Assembly: GCA_003952965.2 (NCBI GenBank)
Contig: CM025849.1
Coordinates: forward strand, 9,316,058 to 9,380,057
DNA from: Morella rubra
Lineage: Eukaryota; Streptophyta; Magnoliopsida; Fagales; Myricaceae
Reading direction: 5' to 3'
Length of the DNA: 64,000 nucleotides
The notes beneath the pieces are model-generated. The model was given only the letters and a program-made list of their open reading frames with translations, ran no database searches and had not been told where the DNA came from. The position numbers and the translations under genes were made by a program. Shown here piece by piece: positions 20,830-33,624 of the stretch (position 1 is its first letter; each line of letters opens with the position of its first letter).

Positions 20830-23800
20830 AGGGAAAAAAACACTTGTGGAGGGTTTTTGTTTTGTTATTTGTGTGCATGTGAAGGTCTAGCTAAGATGGG
20901 TTCACGTGAGTTCAACATGGATTGATGGCGCTTATAATGTGGCCTGGTGAGGTTGATTCGGACTTGAACACGATCAAAACTGTGGGTTTTTATTGGGGGG
21001 AAGGTTAATTTGTCCTGGCAGAGTTTCCAATTGGCCGTCCATCCATCATGGGGAACCTTTCACTGACTTGGTCTCTTTTTTTATGTGAATTATGTGGCTC
21101 CCTAATCTTTATATTAAACTTATAAGTTCTGGGTAATGAAAATCATAGCAGATTAACAGCAATGGAACACAGCACCCAATATTCATTTGAAAAAAAGAAG
21201 AGGAGAATCTGGCACACGTCTTTTCCTATAAAGTCATGAAAGCCTTACAATCCTAAGAATCTCTCTCTCGTTTAGTGCTTTTGGAGGCTACTGGGTTTGG
21301 GGCTTGCAGTCATCTTACCATTACTCGGTTAATTATAGCAATATTTTCTTTCTATTGTTGTAATATTTCCTTCCATTGCTGTAATATTTCCTTCCATTGG
21401 ACAGTATTCTTTCCATTGCAAGTGTGGCTGTAAATAAGGTAGAAAGTTTATATAAGGAATGGGAGCTCACGATTAGGGGATCAGGGATCTTGAAATTCAG
21501 CACATTCTTGTGTCCTGATTACTCTCTGGAATATTGAGTTTTGTCACATTCCAATAGAGATCAACTGGACATAATTGCCGGATCCTTTTATGCGTCAGTG
21601 CTTATAAATCAGTTAGGAAACCCAGTTAAATGGGTTTTATATTTCCATCTACTCCGAATACAGACGGAAGATTTTCCTAAAGAAAGTGAAAAGTTGTTGA
21701 GCCAAAAGGTAGAAATATCAGACACACGAAGAGGAAGCCAGTTGGGAGATGGGGCCGAGATATTGACCTTTGTTATTGTTTCTTTTATACAATCTGACCG
21801 GCTGAGGTCATCCCACTTGGAGCTATGGCCCCTTGTGTTTGGCGCCTTAGAGTTTGATTCCCAAACTCTCTCGAGTCTCGATTAGAAAAAGAAGGCAGAA
21901 GAAGAATACTTGCAGCATGAAAAACAAAAGCAAAGATTTCCCCTTTCTATCAGTAAAGGCAAGAACTCAAAATGAAATGTTCTTTGCTTTCCTTCGCCCA
22001 CATCCATAGAACATCATTCCCTGTTACTCTTCTTAAATCTTCTTCCATGTACGTCTTCCAGAGTTTTAACTCCTTATCCTCAACTGTGTTTATATTGCTG
22101 ACACTCGTCATGATCTCCAAGTGCACAACATTGAGATGCACAACATTGCTGACGGTCGGCCGGGGTAACTCATGTCAGGAATCATAAAAGGACTGCATAA
22201 AGAGAAACTCAGGCCCCCACGAGGTCTCCTGCTGCGAGTGAAAGGGGGTCTCTTACTTTATGGTGTTTGAAAATTGCAATTCAAAGATACTAATCCCTAC
22301 ATAGACCAATGATGGTAGTCATTATGTGGAGGACAACTAACATCACATAAAAGCCTATGATTTCCGCTTTGATTGACGAGAAAAGGAAATTTGTTGTGGT
22401 AGTTGTTTTGCAATGAATTACTGTTAATGCTTCTGTCATTTTCTCGGGAAAATAATGTTTTTTATTCGTCATTCGTCAGAGGGTACCAGTGATATGTATG
22501 TGCACCAGTGCACTGTGCACGTGTATTCTTTCAGTAATTTTTTTTTTTTTTTTTGGGAAAGTAAAGTTCCATTACTGAAAAAAGAGCACATAGAAGGAGG
22601 AAATAGAACCCTGCAAAAAAGAACAGAAAAGAAAGAACCCCACATAATCACCACAAAGTCGTGGGATTTATACTCACTGCATGTAATTTAAAGAGCCTGA
22701 AGGCCCAAAAAGTTCTTCAGGTAACAGAGACTGAACAAAGCGAAAAGAGGAACAAAACTTGCTGTCATCAGCGTGATGCTGTCATGCGAGAGGGGTGCCG
22801 ACAGCGTAGTCCGCATGCTGACTGAATCTCATCGTTGATTATAAAAACACATAATTATGCAAATCCGAAAATATTACATTTATGAGTAAGGAGGCAGTGT
22901 CCAGCATTACGTATAACCCCCGGGGCGCCGCCCCCTGCTTTTTGGCGAAGAAAATTTTAGCTTTAATAAAATAATTATAAAAAATTTTATCTTCACCCTC
23001 AAATTAATTATTTTCACTATAAATAAATATAAAAAAATTAATTAAAATTATATTTTTATTCAATTTTTAACTAAATTCAACGTTCCAAAATTTTAACACT
23101 CAAATACCATGTATAACTTTCTACTTTGACTAACATAGCATCGATTACCTAGTTTTCACAACAGGCCAAAATCACGAGACAATATGTAGTCGGGTTACAT
23201 TTAGAGTTGTAGGTAAACTTGTGTCTCCTATTGAAATAAATGGAAGAGATTGTACAAGAGCGAGAGAGAATCAAGTAAAAAATAGTTTAAGGTGATTCGG
23301 TCTCGTGACTTAAGTTTATCATCAAAAAAGCAACTACATGATTTCTTTTATTCAATATGATTATGATTGTATGCTTATAGGAGGTTAGAGATGGTGCATT
23401 TATATAAGAATGAAGGAGACAAATCTCCACGAATCTCCACAAATTAGTCAAAGGACAATATGGTCAGTCCAAACTATACCAAAGGCCCTAACTCAAATGA
23501 CTCCATTAAATAGCTCCACGACCCGTTAAAAAAGACAAACCCTATGCGAGAATCCTCCATGAACTGGGGATCCCGCATCTCTTGCATATTCGGAGAAGAT
23601 AAGAGGTCTGACTTATTGCCATATAAGTTAACTCACCTGCTTGATAAGAAGAATCAGCTCTCAAACTCCTTATAGAATTAAAAGTCCTAACCACCTGAGC
23701 AGCTCAATCCTATTACAAATTGTACCTCTCTTGATCTATAAAATGTAAGGTATGCACCCCTTAAGATTCATTCCGATTATTAGTTCTCATATCTATACTC

Positions 23801-24462
23801 TATAATTTTCTTGACTTAGGCATCATAGGCTCCCCTTCAATCACATCTCTTGAACCCTTAATGATTCTTTGCAGGACTTGCAAAGTACTCAGATCCATTC
23901 ATCTCTTTGCCGCTCGGTAGTGTTTGGCATCATCACCAAATATTCTAACATCTCCAACGAGGCCTGATTTCACACGCTTCAGGAGGCCGGAAGCAGCTGC
24001 GATTTTGTTTGTACTCCTTAACTGTTCTCTTTCATGTTTTAATCATTATGGCATTTGATTAGTCATCGAGGAAAAAAAAACGAAACAAACAAAGTAGCCA
24101 TTACTAGACAAACACATTGGTTGGGGCTGTGGAAGTGGGACCTCAGCAAGAGACATCCAACACTAGATGGCGATGTGTCTCTCACCTGCACCCCATATAA
24201 ACAAATAAGTTTCCAGCAACAGCATATACTTGAATATATGTCCCCTCATCTATCTAGGGGAGGCGTGGAAATTGGATCTGTCAACTCCTTCGGTAGCATG
24301 CCTTCTGAGACTCTAAGACTTGTGACAGAACGCTTTCGCGCGTCTGATGTGAAATATTTTGGACCTATATTGCAGAAGATCCGTAGTTAGTTTTCTGACT
24401 TGCAAGTGGACTTCCACTATTATTGCACCCTCGTGGAGGATGGGCGTGCCCTTTGGTCCCTA
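20830..24462. other. Intergenic, no recognisable gene
   Basis: There are small features only. A short tandem repeat of TAATATTTCCTTCCATTG lies at about 21358-21410. A poly-T run at about 22539 is followed by GGGAAAGTAAAGTTCC, which looks like the reversed 3' end of a retroposed sequence. A GC-rich spot lies at 22917-22945. The stretch at about 23150-23990 has an LTR-like look (GGTGATTCGGTCTCGTGAC) but no defined ends. Frames such as 24055-24390 match no family I know. Confidence 0.5.
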
Positions 24463-24651
24463 GTAGATTTGGAGCCTGGCAATAGAAATTTCACTCTCAG
24501 ATTCGAGTGAAAACAGAGTAAAGTACACCCAAATGTGGATTAACACTGTTAGTCGATCTGGAGCTTGGATGTGAAAATTCCACTCTCAGTTTGGAGCGAA
24601 AACAGAGTAAATTGTAGTAAAATGTTTTGAAGGATGGATTAACACTGATAG
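24463..24651 (+). repeat. Tandem duplication of a ~95-bp unit
   Basis: Unit A (24463-24552) and unit B (24553-24651) share GAGC-TGG, the TTTCACTCTCAG / TTCCACTCTCAG stretch, GAAAACAGAGTAAA and GGATTAACACTG in the same order. They differ by several substitutions and a 10-base indel. The repeat is old and non-coding. Confidence 0.8.
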
Positions 24652-27113
24652 ACACCCAAATGTTTTGTCGCTGTGAGGTTGGACCAAGTTCTTCTGAAAC
24701 CAATATACAAAATCGAGTAATAATAGATCTCCCTAGAAAACAAAAACAGAGTATCTTTCAATTGTGTTCAACCATCTGACAAAGCATGTCATTGTCCTGT
24801 ATCTACGAGATCGAGCCTGCAAAGGGATGGAATGAAAGAGTTCGCAGTACAAGAGAAATGAAGTAAAGCAGGACATGAGTCGAGAGCAAATATTTGTCGG
24901 TTTTGAGGCAAAAGGAAGAAAAGTAGTGCAATTGCTGCAAGGAAGTGGAATGCCGACCTCGGCGTCCCACTTACTAGAATAGTGTTGGAGTGAGGTGGAA
25001 AATAAATAAATTCAGTGGATTATTATATTATCACTCTGCACTACGTTTCTTCTCCAGTGTTGTGCACCGAAGAGAAATAGATGTGAATTCTGAGCTCTAC
25101 AGTCACGTCTCCTTTTATCAAAATCCTATACAACAGAGCAGGCATAAACCTCGACCAAGAACCTCGAAGTACATTTCTCTCCTATTCTCTACAAGCATCT
25201 CGTACTGCAAAATTTGAGGTGCTGGACTAAAGTTTAAACAACTGCCTCAAAATCTTCTTGGCTCATCACAGTATAATGATCTCCTAGTCCATTGATTTAC
25301 TTCAATGCGCTGTGATCACATTTATATCGATCGATCTACTTTCCTGGGCAAAAGAGAACAGAACTCAGCTTCCATAGGATGATAGCCGCCTTCGCTTGTA
25401 GCACCTGAGATCAAAATTACTGTTTTCTCTGCCTGTGTTATTGAAATGCGCATCTTCAAGGAAGCACTTCTGACTGGTTTTGCTAAGCCATGGTTGGTCC
25501 ACCTATAGACAAGAAGCCTATCAAACTATGTTCTTTTGGAAGAAAAAATAGAAAAACCAGATTAGAGAAGAACAGAGAAGGAACAAAATGATTGAAGATT
25601 CCGTAGGGCAAAATACCATGACATTCATATCAACAGAGCTCTTGATACCACATCCGTTGGTACGTGCAGTACTGCCAAAAATCAACATGGTGAGCAAAAT
25701 ATCCAGCAACTCCACATATCTAAATACAGAACATGACTTTAAAGAGAAAGAAAAGAAAAAAAAACAATGCTCATCTCTGCAACCAACAAATGAAAAAGGA
25801 AAGAATGTTCACTCAGATAGGAGAGAAGTTGCTAATTTGTGGAGGACCAGAAATCACCTTTAGCAAGATTGAATCAACTTGTTGACAAAAGACACCATGG
25901 GGCACCCAAACTAGAAAAATGAGAATAGAGTTGAAATCCCCAAAACTGAAGACACTACTATGGTCACCAACGACCTGGTGTTTGAGTGTTAAAATTTTGG
26001 GGTGTTGGAGTTGATGAAAAAGCGAAGAGAGAGATGATTTGAATGAATTTTTTATATTTATTTGTAGTGAAAATAGATGATTAGATAGGAGAGATAATTT
26101 TTTGTAATTATTTTATTAGGACCAAAATTTTGGCACCCAAACACCATATAGAATGTTGGTATATGGAAGGCACCAGCCGATATTGGTTGAGTATTGGGGA
26201 AAGGAGAAACTGGTTATTATGCAATAACCAGGCTTTGATACAAATGATTTTGCTTTGGAGTTATGGAAATTTCCACCTTCGTGATAGTAAGACCACTGCC
26301 TAGCAGAAGAGGCAAGGGGTGGATTGGGTTTATACCCAAGTATGGATCTTTCCATAAAACTTCAAAACTTCCAAATAGATGACTTGCATTATTGTCATTG
26401 AGAACCTATAAAAAAAATTGATACAAAAGATTTTAAATTACTCTTAAATCGAACTCAACTTTAAGTACCCCTATAGAGCCACGAGGGATGGGTTAAGAAT
26501 CAAGAGAAGGGGTTCCCACACCTTCTCAGTCATTTTTTATATCATGCGAGTAATCAATTTAACAGAAAAATATTACTTCTGAATATAGTCAACTCATTTT
26601 AAAATGTATATCACGATGTGGAGTACAAGCAACAACAGCAAAGCATACTTAAAATTATGAAGCAGGCTGCAGCATTATGTAATATGTACTTCATTTCAAG
26701 GTAGCATGACTACACAAGCAAGAATCCCACCTTTCGGTCTTAACAAGAAATGTTATTCTCTCAGGAGTGGAATTGTAGTAGTTGTTCACCCAAAGTTTAA
26801 CCAGTTTAGTTGGACTGCAGTATTTGTTTTACTAAGTAGTACAGTTGAACAAGGAGATGGAAATCAAGAAAAAATGAAGAGTGAAATAAGAACATTGCTT
26901 TGATACTGCATTATGATGGTGTTTGTAATGCAATTGTAAATCTAAATCAAAACAATTGCATTTACTAGAATTATTATCAATATAAGGAATCTTTAAAAAG
27001 AGCACGTTCCAGAACAAAATAGTTGAATTCCCTTTCTCAATGTAGCACCAGGTTTGACATACTAGGCACAGAGTTTGTTTTCGATAGAGATAGAATTCTA
27101 AGCTTGTATATTG
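24652..27113. other. Intergenic, no recognisable gene
   Basis: This is AT-rich sequence downstream of the PHD-GNAT gene. Frames up to 91 codons occur on both strands, but they are low-complexity or overlap one another. No splice-consistent coding series was found. Confidence 0.5.
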
Positions 27114-30100
27114 TTATTTTACTTTTCCATTCATAAACAGAGGATTTGAGAGGTTAGACACACACCTCACTAGTTCCTGTTCCATAAATCTGCTCTCATC
27201 GTTATGTTCTGCTTGATATACTTCAGAAACATCCAAATCAGTATTATCCCTGTTTCTGTAGACAAGATCAGGCTGTCTTCCTGCAAAATCACGTATCTTC
27301 AGTCTAATATATCAGTGCCCTTTGTGTGACATACTTGATGGGCAAGAAAGATACCTGATGGGCTGGAGTCAGCTGAAGGGTTCTTTCTTAGTAGTTTCTG
27401 GCACATAACAGTATCTGGGAAATCCAAGAAAGTAAAATCCAAAAACTGCACTCTCTCAAAATCCGTCATCTTTGTAAAACCAAAAGAAGTAGTCCATGTG
27501 TTCAGCACACTAGGAATTGCAGGCAAAACAAGCCTCTTGACTTCTAATTCCATGAGCATCTGAAGAAAAAACCAAACACATGGTGGAATCACAACTCATT
27601 AAGTGAATATTTTGGACCTATTTCAGCAACGCAGAAGAAAAATAGATAGAGGGGGATTGTTTTCCTTCCATCTACATCTAAAGTACAGCATAGGATGAAT
27701 CTACCTGTACAAATGAAATCAAAGGCCGACAAAGACAACCCTCTCCAAGCAGACTGATTCAAATACTCAAATGATCTCAACCTTAAATGCTTGTCAAAGA
27801 AACTGGTACGAGGACTTACAGCCACTTACACTGAAAGACAATCTTGTTTTAAATATTTAATTGTGGACAAAAAATTGTATTAACTTGCATTGAATGCGTA
27901 AAGAGTTCAACATAGCAAGTCCTAAAGGATCAAATCAAAATTATTTTTTTTTTGATATCGCAAATCAAAATTCTGAAACTAGGTCATTTTAACAACTATA
28001 AGTTTGGTAAAACATCTCACAAACTATGTGCAATATGGGAGAGAGATGTAAGTGGCCGATCTACAGAATACTTTTCAGGTCTCTGACTGATCGCTAAATC
28101 AAATTTAATTCTAGCCAAAGGAATCATCATGTTACTGTTTGTAAGTCTACCTTTAAAAGATGATGTAGAATTGCGTAAACAACTGTTGCCTCATATTGTC
28201 AATTATAAAACCCTCGCAACCCCTAACCCATGACCCTCCAAAAAACATGGAAAATGAAGAAGTAAACATAAACAACAAACTTTAAGTGACCTTTTCAAGC
28301 TCATTCATCAATATGCGACACATTCCACGTCGACGGTATCGGACTCTAGTAGCAATAAGCGGTATCTCTGCCACCTTCTCTCCATGTATCCTAAAACAGG
28401 AAAATAACAATTTAGACTATTATAATTTAAAAAAGTAAAACCTAAGGGATGTCATAGTCTGAACTCGGACCTTACAGTAGCCACAGCAATAATTTCATCG
28501 TCTCTCTCCAAAAGCACTGTGTAGAACCCTCGAAAATTCAAACGTTTGAGCTCTGACCTGAAATGTTTCAAGTCATAAGATCATGCCCCCGTACTAAAAT
28601 TGATAAATTCCCTGAAGACTGCCATCAGGCCATGGGTTGGGGGGGAAGGCAAGCATATTTCAATGGCATGCAGAGGCACAGGTGGCAAACACAGAGATAA
28701 GAATTTTCAGATTTTCGTGTTTGTCCAAAATGGAAGTCCATATTTGGTGATTAGATATGTAGGATCTCACAGATTTACATTCATGTTTTAACCAATGTAA
28801 AAGAGTAAATGATAAACAATGCCAGAAAGGGCCATTGATTAAGTAAAGAAATAATTATGAACTATGAAATGAAACAATTATGTACTGGCACCAAAGTAAA
28901 GGGGAGTTAACACAACTAAATAGAACAAACAAACTTTTACCCTCGAGTGAAAATAACATCTTCAACAAGATCTCTCTGAGTGCGAGATTCCTTAATTGGT
29001 TCAAAACACTCATGCATCACTTCGAGAGCAACATTGAGCTTGCTATGATTCTCTGACAAGGCCTCAACGTCATGAGTATCAGGCGTCATAGGCTTTAACA
29101 ATTTCCAAGTCAGATTGTCCTCACCCACTGGAAGTGGTTTGCCTAAAATCTTTTGGAGGCCTAAGAGTATCTGCAAAAATGAAGTGGTCAATAACAGACG
29201 TGTAAGATGGGATTTTGAGACAATACATAAATGAAGCCATCTTTAATGTACTGTTTCTCATGCATACTACACTAACCCCATTAGCTACTAAAAGAATGAA
29301 ATAGCAATCAAATTAAAATTACCTCTGCTTACAGTCTTATAATCCTGTCCTACAAAAGATAACAGCCATTTATGGTCACTCAATCTGCTCTTTTAATGTC
29401 AATATTAAATGTGAATAGATCTCCCTAGCAAATATTTCTCCACACTTGGACCGCATTAATGATAACCTGAACTTCTTTTCCCATCGGAACCTAGAAATAG
29501 ATATTGCAACTATAAAAATGTAATCGGAAAGAATCCGAGACCTTTGTTTGCATAACAACTAGAACTTCCCAAGAGACAACTTACTGCTAGCTTCTATATT
29601 CTTTGCTTTTGAATTTCCTCTTCAAAATTATTAGCAGTGAGTTCATGTGGTAATCATTACTTTGGCCAATTATGCATGGAATGATCAAAATTCTCTAGGT
29701 TTCCCACCTTTGGAATAATTCATCCTCAAATGTTAAATTTGAACTTCAAATTCGATGAAAAGAAAAGATTGTAAGAGAAACATACAGAAAATGCATCTTC
29801 CACATTACTAGAAAGCTAATTAGAAAATGTCTTTATGAGATAATTTGAACATGTAAAAGAAAAAACAAATGATGCCCTAGTTGTTCAAAATCAACTTCAT
29901 TTTTTTTATATGGAGTAAAAGATATGCTACGAAACAACTTTGAAATAATAACTGCCAAAGCCAACCCCAGTGGACACAATTATTGATACTGGAGAAAAGT
30001 GGATCAAAATACCTGCGCACACTTTTTGCAGCAGAACCATTTTTCTTCAGGACAAGTTTGCAGCCTATCTTCCCCTCTATTTCTTAAGCAGCCAATGTGA

Positions 30101-31113
30101 TCTACATCATATTGACAAAACATGGTACCGTGAGAATGTCAGAGCATACATTTACATAACCTATATTACATGTGTTTTAGCTACAGAGATCAAATTAGCC
30201 TACATTTATGCTCGCACTGGTTGCAAGTGTGAAGACTGCCATCAACTGGTTGTGCACTGTTGTTCCTGTATTTCATGTGCCCGCAAATTGCACAACAGCA
30301 TGATGGGCAGAACCAATCACCATCCGGAACATCCTACAGAAACAAAGCAATGCCCAGTCCACCACAAAAATAATGGCCTATATGATATAATTCGTAAGAA
30401 AATGCCTTGATGTTTAACAAGGAATCAGGCAACTATGTGATCTGAGCTGAATATACATGGAAAATTTTCTCTACCTTCAAATTTATGCAACCCTGGTGAA
30501 ATGCAGATGGACATTCGTCGCATAAAACCAATTCACCGCCATAGTGACATACGGTACAAATGTTGTCATTTTCTCCTTCATGAGAAGTCCCCTTATTCCT
30601 ACCACGTGTTTTTCTGGCATAGCTTCCCGTCTTCTTACCTCGTATGACCTGCATTTGGCAATCAAACAGAGACCTGCCATCTTCCAGAAAAATATTGGCA
30701 GCTGGTCTGCGGTACTTGCTGCCAGCATGAACTTCGAAGTTAGAAAGAGTAAACACCTTCTCACAACAGCTGCACTTTATCCCATCGCGAGTTATCCGCC
30801 CTTCTGCCATTGAATGGAAGTTCTTTCTGCTACAGTATCGTACTTTTGCTCTAGGCAGCACCACATTGTTGTCTATCAACCACGAGAGTACAGTTCGAGG
30901 ATTGTGGTGTGAGGATTTAGGAGCAACCACCTGCTTAACTCTTTTACTTGATAGTAGCATACAGGTTGGACGACTACTTTCTAGATCACCTCTTAAATTT
31001 GGTAATGGTCCAGAAGCCTTTCTTCTTTTTAATTTCGGGAGGCTCTCTTTTAAACTTAACATAGGAGTCTTGGAGCTCTTATGTAGTCCACGCATATCGT
31101 AATCCACAACAGC
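27114..31113 (-). CDS. PHD-finger/GNAT nuclear protein, IDM1-like (TDBD-PHD-acetyltransferase), 5' partial
   Basis: This gene encodes a nuclear chromatin or transcription regulator related to plant INCREASED DNA METHYLATION 1-type proteins. Exons on the minus strand: 31113-30475, 30333-30204, 30101-30013, 29170-28941, 28557-28476, 28390-28291, 27559-27355, 27280-27114. They join in frame. The first holds a TDBD (tify-binding) domain around [19 protein letters not shown] and [20 protein letters not shown], then the PHD finger [20 protein letters not shown] with FHQGC. Exon 2 gives [12 protein letters not shown] and CNQCEHK. Exon 3 gives [10 protein letters not shown] and [10 protein letters not shown], more zinc ligands. 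Exons 4-7 are the GNAT fold, with [17 protein letters not shown] and the acetyl-CoA loop [17 protein letters not shown]. The tail is unremarkable and stops at 27116-27114. No frameshifts or stops were seen. The N-terminus lies in the adjacent gap. The exact family member and its targets are inference. Confidence 0.9.
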
Positions 31114-32113
31114 NNNNNNNNNNNNNNNNNNNNNNNNNNNNNNNNNNNNNNNNNNNNNNNNNNNNNNNNNNNNNNNNNNNNNNNNNNNNNNNNNNNNNNN
31201 NNNNNNNNNNNNNNNNNNNNNNNNNNNNNNNNNNNNNNNNNNNNNNNNNNNNNNNNNNNNNNNNNNNNNNNNNNNNNNNNNNNNNNNNNNNNNNNNNNNN
31301 NNNNNNNNNNNNNNNNNNNNNNNNNNNNNNNNNNNNNNNNNNNNNNNNNNNNNNNNNNNNNNNNNNNNNNNNNNNNNNNNNNNNNNNNNNNNNNNNNNNN
31401 NNNNNNNNNNNNNNNNNNNNNNNNNNNNNNNNNNNNNNNNNNNNNNNNNNNNNNNNNNNNNNNNNNNNNNNNNNNNNNNNNNNNNNNNNNNNNNNNNNNN
31501 NNNNNNNNNNNNNNNNNNNNNNNNNNNNNNNNNNNNNNNNNNNNNNNNNNNNNNNNNNNNNNNNNNNNNNNNNNNNNNNNNNNNNNNNNNNNNNNNNNNN
31601 NNNNNNNNNNNNNNNNNNNNNNNNNNNNNNNNNNNNNNNNNNNNNNNNNNNNNNNNNNNNNNNNNNNNNNNNNNNNNNNNNNNNNNNNNNNNNNNNNNNN
31701 NNNNNNNNNNNNNNNNNNNNNNNNNNNNNNNNNNNNNNNNNNNNNNNNNNNNNNNNNNNNNNNNNNNNNNNNNNNNNNNNNNNNNNNNNNNNNNNNNNNN
31801 NNNNNNNNNNNNNNNNNNNNNNNNNNNNNNNNNNNNNNNNNNNNNNNNNNNNNNNNNNNNNNNNNNNNNNNNNNNNNNNNNNNNNNNNNNNNNNNNNNNN
31901 NNNNNNNNNNNNNNNNNNNNNNNNNNNNNNNNNNNNNNNNNNNNNNNNNNNNNNNNNNNNNNNNNNNNNNNNNNNNNNNNNNNNNNNNNNNNNNNNNNNN
32001 NNNNNNNNNNNNNNNNNNNNNNNNNNNNNNNNNNNNNNNNNNNNNNNNNNNNNNNNNNNNNNNNNNNNNNNNNNNNNNNNNNNNNNNNNNNNNNNNNNNN
32101 NNNNNNNNNNNNN
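31114..32113. other. Assembly gap, 1000 N
   Basis: Exactly 1000 N. It removes the 5' end of the PHD-GNAT gene and the outer end of the left palindrome arm. Its position at the end of a long inverted repeat is where short-read or collapsed assemblies typically fail. Confidence 1.
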
Positions 32114-32219
32114 TCAACACGAATAGTCTTTTAAATTGTATCCACTTCCTTCTCTCTTCACATTTTTTGTAATTTCCTTGCCTCTAATTATCCACACAAT
32201 AGTCCGTTTCAAAAATCAT

Positions 32220-33620
32220 TGAGTTGGAATATACACCGCAAATCCAATTGGCCCAAGAGAATGGCCTATATGGTGCACGAAGGACTAAGGGTGATTTTAG
32301 AAGACCTTCATCAGTCTCAAACTGATAAACAAACTTGACAAACTGGTCATAATCAGGTCGAGGGCCATCAAACTCCTAGAATTCGATTTCTCATGCTCAT
32401 GGGCTTCATAAACAATACAATAGGAATAACCATACCACTTGCCATTATCATCAAAGTCTTCATGCAACTTAAGAGTTATACAAGAATCAGTGCTTCTAAT
32501 GTTGTACCACTCTGGTAGTCCAGATCCCAACTAGAGCCACATACCTTGTAAAGTAAAAACCAAAGAAAGAAAGATGTTAATTGTTATGTTTTAAACAATT
32601 ACTTTCACAAAAGATCTTGTCAATACACAACAATAACTTTTGTGTTATCACTAGAGAAAGAGACTCACAATACGGCTTTTCGTCAGTAAAAAATAATCAC
32701 TTTCTTCGCCCAAGTTTTTAGCATAGAAAAATCTACCAACATAAAGAATATAGAAATGCTCCAAATATTCCTTAAACCTTGAAACTGAAGTTCCCCCAAG
32801 TCTTGAGCAACCAGATAAATCGAGAACTTTAAGAGACGGCAGACTACAAATAACACTCGGAAAGGTTGAAAGTTTTTTGCAATCAAGCAAGGACAGTATG
32901 GTAAAGACAAGATAAAGACTTGAATGATACGGGTAATTCTCAATGGCAGTCTCATTCAAATAAAGTAACCACAAAGATGTCATATTTCCCACAATATTTG
33001 GGAATTTCTTCAGTCTTGAACAACCAGAAAGATACAAATTTCAAGAGATTCTAAGCTGATCTTGTCAGGAAGGTTTTTAAGACATTTGCAACCATGTAAA
33101 TTCAATCGTCTAAGTCGTTTGAGAACTCCAATGGATGTGTGTACCTTAGATAGACTCGTACAACCTTCAAGATCAAGTATCTCAAGATTTGGGACTCCAG
33201 TGAAATCTGGTATCTCCATCAAGCTCTTAGAGCAACTAATGTCAAAGTATTTCAAGTTGCCTAAACTCTAGTACAAATTGGAAAATAAAACATGAGTGAA
33301 CGTATCTGAAAAAAAGACTAAGAATAAACATGCAACTGAATAATAATACTACCTTTGTTCCCTTCCAAAGTTGTTTGATGCTACTGTAAGGCATGCTAAG
33401 TTGAACAAGATGGTCTAATTGGAAATTGGTCAGCAAGTATTTTAATTGGAATCCCAACCAGTCCATCACACGTAACTCATTGGTTGGCATGGATCTTAAA
33501 AGATCATGTGGCCATAGGATGGTACATAAGTACTTGTCATGAAGTTTAGAAAAGTTAACTACAAGAATTTTGACTTTAGGTGTCAAATTTTTGCGTGTCA
33601 AAAATAATTTTAACACCAAA
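32220..33620 (-). pseudogene. TNL resistance-gene fragment (LRR + C-terminal), left arm
   Basis: The order on the minus strand is as in a TNL gene. An LRR-entry exon (33600 to about 33355) has NFSKLHDKYLC, LRSMPTNELRVMDWLG and IKQLWKG. An LRR exon (about 33270 to 32670) has SKSLMEIPDFTGVPNLEILD, LNLHGCKCLKNLPDKI and LKVLDLSGCSRL. A post-LRR exon (about 32535 to 32220) has GLPEWYNIRSTDSCITLKLH and YGYSYCIVYEAHEHEKSNSR. TIR and NB-ARC are absent, and the sequence changes to mobile-element DNA just before the LRR-entry exon. Several frameshifts separate the pieces. It is almost the same as 42366-43981 and clearly homologous to TNL1. Confidence 0.9.
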
Positions 33621-33624
33621 CAAT

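Noticed and set aside
29970-30813. Plus-strand frames of 146 and 89 codons
   Set aside because: They are antisense shadows of PHD-GNAT exons whose minus-strand frames join cleanly with consensus splice sites.
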